A stretch of 64,000 nt of DNA from Marinobacterium jannaschii DSM 6295 (GCF_000620085.1 NZ_JHVJ01000019.1:62001-126000), one strand, 5' to 3'. Positions 45,901 through 53,732 are shown, counted from the stretch's first letter. The notes: a model not told the origin generated them from the letters alone. Translations and numbers: made by a program.

Positions 45901-46179
45901 TTAATCCGCCGTCACCGCCTTATCAGAGGCATCCGCCGGCGGCAGGTCTTTCACCGATTTCAGTCTGTTCACCAGTTCAGCGCGTACAGCGTCATCCAGC
46001 AGCGCCTCGGCGATCTTCTCAGCCTCAGTCTCCTTCACACCCTGCGCTTCGATCAGCTCGGCGACGTAATAAAGCACGTCGGTGCGGTTATCCATCTCTT
46101 TGGCTAGCTTGAGATCCATATACTCTCCGATAACCAGGCCTTTTCTGTTGATGACCTGATGCACTGTCCTGATGGCCAT
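45901..46179 (-). CDS. yebG: YebG-family SOS-induced protein
   Basis: A 92-residue soluble protein (MAIRTVHQVINRKGLVIGEY start) whose size, N-terminal strand and following helical part (LAKEMDNRTDVLYYVAELIE, E..IAEALLDDAV) fit the YebG family, an SOS gene of unknown biochemical role. Family assignment is strongly supported by a near-perfect LexA box 20 bases before the start. ATG 46179 follows GGGGAT. Longer in-frame starts would lie inside or beyond the LexA box and are unlikely. Confidence 0.85.
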   Translation of the reverse strand: MAIRTVHQVINRKGLVIGEYMDLKLAKEMDNRTDVLYYVAELIEAQGVKETEAEKIAEALLDDAVRAELVNRLKSVKDLPPADASDKAVTAD

Positions 46180-46198
46180 AGTATCCCCATTGCCCATA

Positions 46199-46218
46199 TA
46201 CTGTATTTTCATACAGTA
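46199..46218. promoter_or_regulatory. LexA (SOS) box of yebG
   Basis: TACTGTATTTTCATACAGTA matches the E. coli SOS consensus TACTG(TA)5CAGTA, with both CTGT and ACAG half-sites exact. It sits inside a longer dyad with 12-bp arms (46195-46206 and 46211-46222), 20 bases before the yebG start. Confidence 0.93.
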
Positions 46219-46468
46219 TATGGGCGTAAACAGCACCCGTGCAAGTGCCGCAAGCATTTCAGGTACGGCGGCCAGACAAAGAGCATAGGCTGGCAGCGCT
46301 TCAGTGAGGCCCTCACGTGCTCATACCCGGCGCAGAGCGCATCATGATCAGCACATCTGGCTTCGGCGTGTCCGGTGAGCAGCCTGACACCAAGAGCATC
46401 GAATTTTGCGGGATCTTGACTCATAGCGCCGCAGCCTACCTCATAGCGCCGGAGCATAGCGAAGCGGC

Positions 46469-46891
46469 TTACTTCAGCTTCAGGGTTACCTCAACATTGC
46501 CGCGGGTGGCGTTGGAATAGGGGCAAACCCGGTGCGCTTTTTCCACTAGTGCCTCAGCCTGTGCCCGCTCTATCTGCGGAAGATCGATATTCAGCACCAC
46601 CGCGATATTGAATCCCGTGCCCCCTGTATTTTCACCAATGCCTACCACTGCATCCACTACCGGTGTCGCCGGAAGACGGACCTTCTCAGCCGCTGCGACA
46701 AACTGGATCGCACCGATAAAGCAGGCAGAATAACCCGCGGCAAACAGCTGCTCCGGGTTAGTACCCGCTCCGCCCGCACCACCCAGCTCTTTTGGCGTAC
46801 TGAGCTCTACATTCAGCTTGTCGTCAGAGGAAACAGAACGACCGTCACGACCGCCGGTTGAGGTTACTTCAGCTGCATAGATGATATCCAT
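46469..46891 (-). CDS. ohr: Organic hydroperoxide resistance protein Ohr
   Basis: A 140-residue thiol peroxidase of the OsmC/Ohr family that reduces organic and fatty-acid hydroperoxides. Both redox cysteines are present: Cys57 in AAGYSACFIGA and Cys123 in HRVCPYSNATRGN, with the Ohr motif TNPEQLFAAGYSAC. It lies downstream of ohrR with its own promoter region holding two OhrR-like dyads. A 200-base gap separates it from yebG. Confidence 0.95.
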   Translation of the reverse strand: MDIIYAAEVTSTGGRDGRSVSSDDKLNVELSTPKELGGAGGAGTNPEQLFAAGYSACFIGAIQFVAAAEKVRLPATPVVDAVVGIGENTGGTGFNIAVVLNIDLPQIERAQAEALVEKAHRVCPYSNATRGNVEVTLKLK

Positions 46892-46906
46892 GGCACACTC
46901 CAGATT

Positions 46907-46924
46907 TAGTTATCGCAATAACTA
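46907..46924. promoter_or_regulatory. OhrR-type operator 1
   Basis: TAGTTAT-CGCA-ATAACTA (7-bp arms) lies 16 bases before the ohr start. It shares the core AGTTAT-NGCA-ATAACT with operator 2. Confidence 0.75.
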
Positions 46925-46937
46925 TATAATTAAAAGA

Positions 46938-46954
46938 AAAGGCCCACAGGGCCT
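46938..46954 (-). terminator. Terminator of ohrR
   Basis: On the minus strand AGGCCC-TGT-GGGCCT is followed by TTTTCTTTT. It lies 40 bases after the ohrR stop and before operator 1, so ohr mRNA starts downstream of it. Confidence 0.7.
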
Positions 46955-46964
46955 CGCACAAACA

Positions 46965-46980
46965 AGTTATAGCAATAACT
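46965..46980. promoter_or_regulatory. OhrR-type operator 2
   Basis: AGTTAT-AGCA-ATAACT (6-bp arms), 58 bases from operator 1 and 13 bases after the ohrR stop. The matching core indicates the same regulator; a short dyad ATTGCGCAAT follows at 46984-46993. Confidence 0.65.
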
Positions 46981-46993
46981 ATTATTGCGCAAT

Positions 46994-47437
46994 CTATCTT
47001 TGGAATTTAAGTAGGCGTTCTCGCAACCGGTCCAGTTCGTCCTTCAACTCAAACATCGCCTCCATATCAATCTGCATCTGGTCTGTCAGGCAATTATTTA
47101 CACCCAGCGCCTGCTCACGCAATGCCCTGCCCTCTTCGGTCAGGCGGATCAGCAAAGCGCGTTCGTCGACACTGTCGCGTACCCGGGTCACCCGTCCATC
47201 CTGCTCCAGACGCTTGATCACCGGCGTCAGCGCCCCGGACTTCTGTCCCAGTCGCGCCCCGATATCCTTCAATCCCAGGCCATCCCGCTCCCAGAGAATC
47301 ATCATCACCAGATACTGGGGATAGGTCAGCCCGAGCGGCTCAAGCAATGGTTTATAGAGCTGCACCATCGCCAGCGAGGTGGAATAGAGGGAGAAACAAA
47401 GCTGGTTATCTAACGCCAGCGGGTCCGGGTGACGCAT
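46994..47437 (-). CDS. ohrR: OhrR, MarR-family peroxide-sensing repressor
   Basis: A 147-residue MarR regulator. The reactive cysteine is at about residue 14 in the OhrR signature LDNQLCFSLYSTSLAM, followed by LYKPLLEPLGLTYPQYLVM and the winged helix (LKDIGARLGQKSGALTPVIK). Oxidation of this cysteine by organic peroxides releases the repressor from DNA. ATG 47437 is chosen because it gives the family-typical start; an in-frame start at 47491 would add 18 residues. It precedes ohr on the same strand, separated by a terminator. Confidence 0.93.
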   Translation of the reverse strand: MRHPDPLALDNQLCFSLYSTSLAMVQLYKPLLEPLGLTYPQYLVMMILWERDGLGLKDIGARLGQKSGALTPVIKRLEQDGRVTRVRDSVDERALLIRLTEEGRALREQALGVNNCLTDQMQIDMEAMFELKDELDRLRERLLKFQR

Positions 47438-47519
47438 AAGGCAGAACTCGATTGCACTGTAGGAGAGACCGATTTTAATGCGCCGAAGCATAAATAGCGA
47501 TTAGCCGCAGCAGACAGAG

Positions 47520-47543
47520 AAAAGCCTCCGCGAGCGGAGGCTT
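47520..47543 (-). terminator. Terminator of the Q/N-rich protein gene
   Basis: AAGCCTCCGC (47522-47531) and GCGGAGGCTT (47534-47543) form a 10-bp stem; on the minus strand it is followed by TT and a T/C-rich run. It lies 30 bases after the stop at 47573. Confidence 0.8.
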
Positions 47544-47572
47544 ATTACCGGACTTTTCAGGTTAGCGAGCCA

Positions 47573-48148
47573 TTACTTTTTAATACTGTTGCTCAGATAA
47601 TCCAGGCTGCCGGTATAGGCCTGACCATGCTGACGCTGGTTATTGGCCTGGATACTGGTGTTATCCCCCGCCTGCAGGCCGGACTGGTTGCCACCGATCT
47701 GGCTGCGATCCATAAAGAAGTTACCCTTAGGGCCGCCGCTGCCAACCCCACTTGGCGAGCCGATATTCAGGCCACCATGACGGTAGCGCAGCGCATCCGT
47801 GGAGCGGGTACTCACCGTTGTCGCGCCCTGCTTCTGGTTCATATTGTTGCCTACATTGCCGCTGACATTGGCCGCCCCCTGGCTGACACCACTGCTGTAG
47901 TTGCGTTTCTGCAACATATGCAGGTTGGCATTCAGGTTGTCCTGGCGGTAGTCAGAGCGGTAATTCTTATTCACCCAGTTGTATTTATTCTTGTTGATAT
48001 GGGTGTGCTTATTCAGCTTGTACTTCTGGCTCACCTCAATATTCGGGCTATACAGACGGTAATCCACCGGCTGCGCCTGGGCAGCAACAGAACCAAAAGT
48101 AATCGCGGTAAACAGGGCAGACAGGGTCAGGGACTTGATGGTGTTCAT
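47573..48148 (-). CDS. Secreted Q/N-rich protein, paralogue of the 60.6-kb protein
   Basis: A 191-residue exported protein. The signal peptide (about 1-26) ends AAQAQ. The mature part is rich in N, Q, S, G and Y with no cysteine. An N/K/Y-rich stretch (YKLNKHTHINKNKYNWVNK) precedes RNYSSGVSQGAANVSG. A tail SQIGGNQSGLQAGDNTSIQA follows. The last two blocks align with the protein at 60597-61205, so the two are diverged paralogues. The spacing of Q, G and N recalls curlin repeats. It is transcribed alone from a GAGGAGAT RBS. It may be an amyloid-like surface protein (inference). Confidence 0.75.
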   Translation of the reverse strand: MNTIKSLTLSALFTAITFGSVAAQAQPVDYRLYSPNIEVSQKYKLNKHTHINKNKYNWVNKNYRSDYRQDNLNANLHMLQKRNYSSGVSQGAANVSGNVGNNMNQKQGATTVSTRSTDALRYRHGGLNIGSPSGVGSGGPKGNFFMDRSQIGGNQSGLQAGDNTSIQANNQRQHGQAYTGSLDYLSNSIKK

Positions 48149-48660
48149 GGTGATCTCCTCGTGCCGGGCACGGTTGCGATGTTATTAACTTGCGTTGCAT
48201 GGACATCACGTAGGTCACAGGGAGGGCCGAAAGCGGTTCAAAAAAGAGATTTATAGAAAGCGGAAAGCTGATAGCTTTTAGCTACAAGCAAGAAGTGCGG
48301 CCTTTTAGCAGTGAAGGCGGCTCGTCGCCTAATCCTCAGGACAAAACAGGAAATCGCAGATTCATCTATTACTGATTTAAATAGAACGAACACTTGTTTA
48401 ACTAAGCAGTTGATAATTTTTTTGATAAATATCTAATCTTACACATTGCGTTTGGGTTAAAACCGTTTCATGATGACATGCTTACAGGAATTACTGCGCT
48501 AGATAATAGTATTTCACAAAATCGAAATATGATTACTCATTTCCCCATGGAGGGAAAAACACTGACTTATTATTGAGAATAAAACTTAATTCCACAAAGA
48601 AACAGTCTTAAATGAGCAAACCAGCCAATTAGAACACTAAAACATTACACATAATAAATC
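48149..48660. other. 512-base gene-free stretch with a shift to AT-rich DNA
   Basis: GC-rich at the left, it becomes strongly AT-rich from about 48360 onward, continuing through the next gene. It contains a small hairpin (AGCTGATAGCTTTTAGCT, near 48267-48284). No gene, tRNA or mobile-element end was recognised. Confidence 0.5.
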
Positions 48661-49236
48661 ATGAACAACATAGAACAATTCAGTCTGTACACAGCCCAAA
48701 TACTTGACATATTATTCGAGTCTTTTCCCGTACCTTGCAACTTAGATCGAAGTGAAATAACTAAAGAATACCTTCGCTTTGACAAACATGAAAGTCTAAA
48801 AAAATTAAAAAACGAAGAGAAAAGTCTAAAAATTCATTTAGATGCATTCGAAGCCTTTCAAGAATGTTTTGAAGAGGACGTTTCAGATACAAAAGACGAA
48901 ATAAGCAAAGAACTCCACCCAATAAAAGACAAAGTTACTAAACTGGAAGAAAATAAAAAATCCGATAATGATAAACAGCAATCCATTCTAAACGGAACAA
49001 TTGAGTTCCTTTCTGATGAAGGACTAATCAAAGTTGTTAGCCCTGGAAAGTATCGACTAACATCTAAATCTTTCTCACACTTAAATAGAGAATTTAAAAA
49101 TAGCAGCATTAAAACAGATGATAGTTCATACATAAAAGCCATTAAGTCAATATTTCCAAAATCTGCAAATGCAGCGGAAAAGGTTGCCATTGGAGTCGCT
49201 ATAAAAGTCATTCCAGAGTTCTTAGGTATTAGTTGA
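48661..49236 (+). CDS. AT-rich, probably acquired gene; unknown, winged-helix-like C-terminus
   Basis: A 191-residue soluble protein. Base and codon use (many AAA, ATA, TTA codons) differ sharply from all neighbours, pointing to horizontal transfer. Residues about 50-110 are a charged coiled coil (KKLKNEEKSLKIHLDAFEAF). Residues about 115-150 (NGTIEFLSDEGLIKVVSPGK) look like a winged-helix wing. The end is KVAIGVAIKVIPEFLGIS. I do not recognise the family. A terminator follows. Toxin, phage-defence or regulatory roles are possible but unsupported. Confidence 0.6.
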   Translation: MNNIEQFSLYTAQILDILFESFPVPCNLDRSEITKEYLRFDKHESLKKLKNEEKSLKIHLDAFEAFQECFEEDVSDTKDEISKELHPIKDKVTKLEENKKSDNDKQQSILNGTIEFLSDEGLIKVVSPGKYRLTSKSFSHLNREFKNSSIKTDDSSYIKAIKSIFPKSANAAEKVAIGVAIKVIPEFLGIS

Positions 49237-49304
49237 AAGTGAGTCAACCATTTGTACAGTGATGGTATTTACCTGACAGCGCCTCCCGCTCCAGTATTGA
49301 TTTA

Positions 49305-49328
49305 GGCAGCCGAATTGGCTGCTTTTTT
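49305..49328 (+). terminator. Terminator of the AT-rich gene
   Basis: GCAGCC (49306-49311) and GGCTGC (49317-49322) form a 6-bp stem with a 5-base loop, followed by six T. It lies about 70 bases after the stop. The rest of the gap to 49504 has no supported gene. Confidence 0.75.
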
Positions 49329-49503
49329 CGTACTCGGTTTATTCGGTATACGTTATGGCGCCTGTAAGGAGGCGACCAACACTGCTTAAAGCCCTCTCTG
49401 CTATAGCAGTACTTGACCTCCCTTTTCCGTGCTTGATTTGGCGAACTCATTCAATCACACCTAATCTACCTTGAAGTGCAGCCGATCGATCAAGGAGTAG
49501 AGG

Positions 49504-50595
49504 ATGAGCCGGAGAAGTAGTCTACTACGCCAGACGCTGGTCTTTGGGATCAGCTTAATGACCTCGTTGAACATCTCGTCGCTGCAGGCAGCGGAAAAGA
49601 TAAAGCCGCTGCTGTTAAAAGTCCCCCTCGCCTTCCCCTCTGCATTGCCCGCGGTTAAAAGCTCGATGCTGTGGGTGGCGGATCAGGCGGCGCTGATCAG
49701 TAACGGTTCGCTGAAGGTAAAGACCTATGAGCCGGGAAAGCTGGTGCCGCCGTTTGAGATACTGGATGCCGTATCGACCGGCAAGGTGAATGCCGGTTTT
49801 TCCATCGCCGGTTACTGGGCCGGGAAGATTCCGGCGGCGAATATCTTCTCCTCAGTTCCCTTCGGGCCGGAGAGCGGCGAGTTTATGGCCTGGCTCTACT
49901 ATGGCAACGGTCGGGCGCTGTATCAGGAGATGTACCAGCAAGCGGGTTATGCAGTAAAAGTAATTCCCTGCGCGATGCTAGCGCCGGAAAGTGGCGGCTG
50001 GTTTAAGCGACCGATTAACAGCGCCGAGGATCTGAAAGGTATGAAACTGCGTTTCTATGGCCTTGGCGGTAAGGTGTTCAGCAAACTCGGTGCCTCGGTA
50101 TCACTGATTCCCGGGCCAGAGGTGTTCCCGGCACTGGAACGCGGTGCTATCGATGCCACCGAATTTTCCCAACCCGCCATCGACCAGATGCTGGGTTTCC
50201 ATAAGATCGCCAAATACAACTACTTCCCCGGCTGGCACCAACAGGCCAGCGTCATCGAGCTGCTGGTCAATCAGGATAGCTGGCAGAGCATGCACCCCAG
50301 TCAGCAAGCCACGCTGGAAGCGCTGTGCAGGGCTGCGATGACCAACACCCTGGCCCAGGGCGAGGCGATCCAATATCAGGCGATGCAGAAGAACGTCAAC
50401 GAGCGTGGCGTCACCAACCTCTACTGGAGCCCGCAGATGCTGGCGCTATTTGAAGATACCTGGCAGCAGGTGGTCAGCGAAGAGTCAAAGGACCCTTTTT
50501 TCAGGAAAGTCTGGCAGGATCTAGCAACTTTCAGGACCGATTATAAGATCTGGCAACGCCATGCGTTTTTACCCCGGAAGACAGGTGAAGAATAA
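49504..50595 (+). CDS. Orphan TRAP transporter solute-binding protein (DctP family)
   Basis: A 363-residue periplasmic binding protein. A signal peptide (about 1-30, LVFGISLMTSLNISSLQAAE) precedes the DctP fold: LVPPFEILDAVSTGKVNAGF, KRPINSAEDLKGMKLRFYG, and LERGAIDATEFSQPAIDQML. The arginine and helix-rich region typical for carboxylate binding is present. No DctQ or DctM membrane genes are nearby, so it must use a remote transporter or a sensor. RBS AAGGAG is 8 bases before ATG 49504. The ligand is not predictable. Confidence 0.9.
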   Translation: MSRRSSLLRQTLVFGISLMTSLNISSLQAAEKIKPLLLKVPLAFPSALPAVKSSMLWVADQAALISNGSLKVKTYEPGKLVPPFEILDAVSTGKVNAGFSIAGYWAGKIPAANIFSSVPFGPESGEFMAWLYYGNGRALYQEMYQQAGYAVKVIPCAMLAPESGGWFKRPINSAEDLKGMKLRFYGLGGKVFSKLGASVSLIPGPEVFPALERGAIDATEFSQPAIDQMLGFHKIAKYNYFPGWHQQASVIELLVNQDSWQSMHPSQQATLEALCRAAMTNTLAQGEAIQYQAMQKNVNERGVTNLYWSPQMLALFEDTWQQVVSEESKDPFFRKVWQDLATFRTDYKIWQRHAFLPRKTGEE

Positions 50596-50666
50596 AAGGG
50601 ATATAGTACAACCGCTGCCATGAAGTCTGTTACTCTTCCGACAAATACAGGGAGTATTAAAACGGA

Positions 50667-51236
50667 ATGAGCCAGTCAGCAATGCAAAGAATAAACGTAA
50701 TAGGCACAACCGGAAGTGGTAAATCGACCTTTTCGAAGACGCTGGCTGAGTGCCTGGGCTATCCCTATATTCAGATGGATCAGCTCTACTGGAAGCGCCA
50801 CTGGCAAGAACCGGAAACAGAGGAGTTTATACAGAAACTCGAAGCTGCTATTACAGGTGTTCGCTGGGTCTTAGACGGTAACTATAACCGCACTAATGAG
50901 CTTAAGTGGCAGAAAGTGGATACCATCATCTGGCTCGACTACAGCTACAGCAGAACCTTATTCCAGCTACTTAAAAGAACCATCTTACGCACGATTGAAG
51001 GCAAGGAGTTGTGGCCGGGTACCGAGAATTACGAAACACTCAGGCGGTCATTTCTATCTCGAAAATCGATTATTTTTTGGTTCTTTAAATTCTACAAGCG
51101 AAACCGAGAACGTTACTCTCACCTGATGGAATCGCCTGAATATAAGCATATCAGAAGGATCAGGATTACTTCTCCCAGGCAGGCATACCAATTTCTATCG
51201 GATCTTAAATCTAACGTATCAGTAAACGCGAGTTAA
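50667..51236 (+). CDS. P-loop nucleoside/small-molecule kinase-like protein
   Basis: A 189-residue cytoplasmic P-loop protein of the adenylate-kinase-like group (often labelled FlaR or topology-modulation protein). Walker A GTTGSGKST lies at about 13-21, then QMDQLYWKRHWQEPE, a WVLDGNYNRT strand, and an arginine-rich LID-like segment (LKRTILRTIEGKELWPG). Such proteins phosphorylate small substrates not yet known. The gene is slightly richer in AT than the housekeeping genes. It lies between DctP and a TolA-domain lipoprotein. Confidence 0.82.
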   Translation: MSQSAMQRINVIGTTGSGKSTFSKTLAECLGYPYIQMDQLYWKRHWQEPETEEFIQKLEAAITGVRWVLDGNYNRTNELKWQKVDTIIWLDYSYSRTLFQLLKRTILRTIEGKELWPGTENYETLRRSFLSRKSIIFWFFKFYKRNRERYSHLMESPEYKHIRRIRITSPRQAYQFLSDLKSNVSVNAS

Positions 51237-51291
51237 TCACCCAGGCTAAGACTCCGACTGAAAACCTGCTTCAGGGAAACCACTGGCGAAT

Positions 51292-51687
51292 ATGCGTACC
51301 TTATTCATATTACTAATTACGCTACTCTGCGGCTGTTCAACACATCAAAACAGTCAGAGGGCCAATAAGGAGCCGTACACTTACTGTACCTCAGTAGAGG
51401 CATGCGTTGTATCTATTGGGAATACAGTCTCTAAAAACTGGCGGCGCTCTAAAGACGCTAAAAATGGTATGTCGACGGGTATCATTATTGAGCTAAACCC
51501 CAAAGGTGAGCTGATTAGCATCCGGATTACCGAGAAAAGCAGCAGTCCAGAGTATGACCTGTTTGCGAGAAAAGCTATTGAAAGCGCTGGACCATTTAGT
51601 CAGCTGCAAGGGCTTTCATTACAGGATTTCAACAAGTACTTCAGGAAATTCACATTCGTCTTAAGGGCCGAAGACCTCAGAGACTAA
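51292..51687 (+). CDS. Stand-alone TolA C-terminal-domain lipoprotein
   Basis: A 131-residue lipoprotein. The leader ends in lipobox LLCGC. The remainder matches the C-terminal (D3) domain of TolA: VSIGNTVSKNWRRSKDAKNG, GIIIELNPKGELISIRITEK, AIESAGPFSQLQ and FRKFTFVLRAEDL. TolA normally has a membrane anchor, a long helical stalk and then this domain; here only the domain and a lipid anchor exist. It may interact with TolB, Pal or pore proteins, or act as a decoy (inference). Confidence 0.78.
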   Translation: MRTLFILLITLLCGCSTHQNSQRANKEPYTYCTSVEACVVSIGNTVSKNWRRSKDAKNGMSTGIIIELNPKGELISIRITEKSSSPEYDLFARKAIESAGPFSQLQGLSLQDFNKYFRKFTFVLRAEDLRD

Positions 51688-51965
51688 GTCTAAATGCTAG
51701 ATAGAGCCATAACCACTTACCACCTACAGGGTTAATAACTATCAGATTGAATACGAGGCAATCTCCACGCCTATTCCTGCATTTTTGCGCAGGCAGCTTC
51801 CGGGGAGCTGACTCATAATGAACAAAGTACTGGAATCTGTGAAGCTTGAGCCAAAGCGCTGTCGCAGCAGTGTTTGCGACTAACCCGGAACTGGCTGTAC
51901 GCAGCGCAGTCAATAATGCTTGTAACCATCGCAATCGGGATGGGGTATTCAAGAGGGCTGGAGCA

Positions 51966-52325
51966 ATGAGATTGGCGGATATAGTACAGCGTGGCTGGGA
52001 AGCGGTTGGGACCGGGGATTTCGACACTCTGGTGGCTGATTACACCGAAGATATGGTGTTTATTATGCCCGGACAGAGCAACCGGCTGGAGGGCCGCACG
52101 GCCTTCCGTTCCGCACTGGAGAGTCTCGGTGAGATTCTGCCTCCGGGCTTTGAGATTACCGATCTGCGCCAGATTGAGGGCGAAAACGAAGTTGTGTCGG
52201 TCATTAGCTGGAAGTCAGAAAAAATAGCGGCTTCTATGCTAACGGTGTTATTCAGCTTTGAGGGCAACAAAGTCTTTGAGGAAAGGTGGTTTATCGATAC
52301 TGAACAATGGAAAAACGCGTTCTAG
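51966..52325 (+). CDS. SnoaL-like / NTF2-fold protein
   Basis: A 119-residue protein with the SnoaL/NTF2 cone fold: helix IVQRGWEAVGTGDFDTLVAD, strand YTEDMVFIMPGQS, helix GRTAFRSALESLGEILPPGF and ending strands VLFSFEGNKVFEERWFID. Members include isomerases and many uncharacterised small enzymes. The start is ATG 51966 with GGAG before it; an in-frame start at 51846 has no RBS and a poor N-terminus. The 278-base gap upstream holds nothing I recognise. Confidence 0.8.
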   Translation: MRLADIVQRGWEAVGTGDFDTLVADYTEDMVFIMPGQSNRLEGRTAFRSALESLGEILPPGFEITDLRQIEGENEVVSVISWKSEKIAASMLTVLFSFEGNKVFEERWFIDTEQWKNAF

Positions 52326-52414
52326 CCACGTTGATATCACTCCGGGGCGGCAAGAATTCAGTTCACGGTATTAACCCTTACCGTCTCTTTTCAACCAAGG
52401 CCTTTATGTTAGCG

Positions 52415-52569
52415 TTCGCAGATTTACCACTAACCTACGACAGACACAGGTAGCCTTTCTCACCCCTGTTTGTTGAGATTCGCGAGTTCATCGCCAAACT
52501 ACACCGGATATTAGGCGCGCTTTCCACCTTCAGTTTTCTGAGATTCGCAGGCTCATCACCAGCCTACGT
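52415..52569. repeat. Three degenerate REP-like palindromic repeats
   Basis: Copies begin TTCGC at 52415, 52481 and 52546, about 65 bases apart. The latter two span TGAGATTCGC(ga)G(t)TCATC(g)CCA(aa)CTAC (52476-52504) and its variant (52541-52569), 22 of 29 identical; the first is more decayed. The third contains a small hairpin (AGGCT...AGCCT). The theme resembles dispersed intergenic elements of gammaproteobacteria. They fill the gap between the SnoaL-like gene and the minus-strand cluster. Confidence 0.6.
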
Positions 52570-52577
52570 CGCAATGA

Positions 52578-53732
52578 CTACAGCCGGGTAAATTTCAGCA
52601 ACCCATCGGCACCCTGCTCCATCCTGAAGGCCATCGCTTCTGTGGTGTAGCGCTCACCTTGTGGGCGGGCGACGTGGACGATGGCGACCATCTCCTGATC
52701 CAGTGCATTGCGGCTGACATTAGTGAACTGGCTGCCGAGTGAGCGTACACCGGCTTCGGGGCCGTTGAAGCCCAGCGCCTTCCAGATCGGTGGCGGTGCG
52801 TCGGCCAGTATGCCTTTCTGGTAATCGCTGAGGTTTTCGGGCCGGTTGAGGTTGATGCGGCCCTGATCCAGGTCGACCGTCCCGGCGCGGTTGAAGCCGC
52901 CGCTGCTCTTGCGCTCTGACACCAGGTCACCATTGCGGTAGCTGCTTTCGGTGCGGCTCCAGCTGACGGAGAGCGACCATTCCAGCCAGATTTTGTAGAC
53001 CAGATAGCGGTCTGGCCAGGCGCGGCTGCAGTCGCGTCGCTCCAGGTAGATGGTATGGAAGGTGGGCTTACCCGGGGCGTCCTTAATGGCGGTATTGATC
53101 AGCATCCCCTGATCGGTCAGCTGACCGGCCAGCTCCAGCTCCAGTTCACCGGCGGCGTCGCTGAACAGTTGTCCGGCATTGGCCGGTAACGGGTTGTCCT
53201 CGGTATCCGGGGCATCGGGTTCGCTGTCATCGCCGCCCCGGCCAAACAGTGAACCGAGCACGCCGCCCACAAGCTGTTGGGCTTTCTTGCCAGCCCAGCT
53301 CTGGCGCGGCCCGGCATCCAGCGGCGCAGCAGCCTGTGCAGTGGCACAGATGCCCGCTTGCGCAATCTCGGCTTCGATTGCCGTTTGCGCCTCGGTCACC
53401 GCCAGCAGCGGCCCCGGGGTATTCGGATCAAACTGCTGCCGCGGCCAGTCGCGACCGGGGCCAAAGTTGAAGCCCGATTTCAGCACCGGATAGGGCCTGT
53501 TGCTGCGCGGGGCCTGCGTTGGCTCCCTGCGGTCAGACTGATCAGCCAGCTGTTTTGCGGCGATCTGCTCGCCATCCGGTTGCGCCGGGTCGATCGACTC
53601 CGGTGTCTCTTTTTTAGGTATGGGTTGCGGCCGGGTGCTCTGCTGCTGCGCACAGCCGCTTAGACCAGCAGTCAGCCCCAGAGCGAGTAGCGCGGCCAGT
53701 ATCACAGCCGCAGGCGCTTGTTTGTGGTTCAT
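52578..53732 (-). CDS. Large lipoprotein of unknown function at the end of the ECF operon
   Basis: A 384-residue lipoprotein. The leader ends in lipobox LSGC followed by a Q/P-rich low-complexity linker to about 100. A glycine-rich middle (QQLVGGVLGSLFGRGG) separates it from a C-terminal domain with WSLSVSWSRTESSYRNG and SRNALDQEMVAIVHVARPQG. No family recognised. ATG 53732 overlaps the preceding subtilase stop as ATGA, with GGAGGT upstream, so it is translationally coupled to the protease. It may be a protease partner or a surface component (inference). Confidence 0.75.
   Translation of the reverse strand: MNHKQAPAAVILAALLALGLTAGLSGCAQQQSTRPQPIPKKETPESIDPAQPDGEQIAAKQLADQSDRREPTQAPRSNRPYPVLKSGFNFGPGRDWPRQQFDPNTPGPLLAVTEAQTAIEAEIAQAGICATAQAAAPLDAGPRQSWAGKKAQQLVGGVLGSLFGRGGDDSEPDAPDTEDNPLPANAGQLFSDAAGELELELAGQLTDQGMLINTAIKDAPGKPTFHTIYLERRDCSRAWPDRYLVYKIWLEWSLSVSWSRTESSYRNGDLVSERKSSGGFNRAGTVDLDQGRINLNRPENLSDYQKGILADAPPPIWKALGFNGPEAGVRSLGSQFTNVSRNALDQEMVAIVHVARPQGERYTTEAMAFRMEQGADGLLKFTRL

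Noticed and set aside
49244-49450. Minus-strand 68-codon frame after the AT-rich gene
   Set aside because: Very basic, no RBS or recognisable fold, and it runs across the terminator of the upstream gene.
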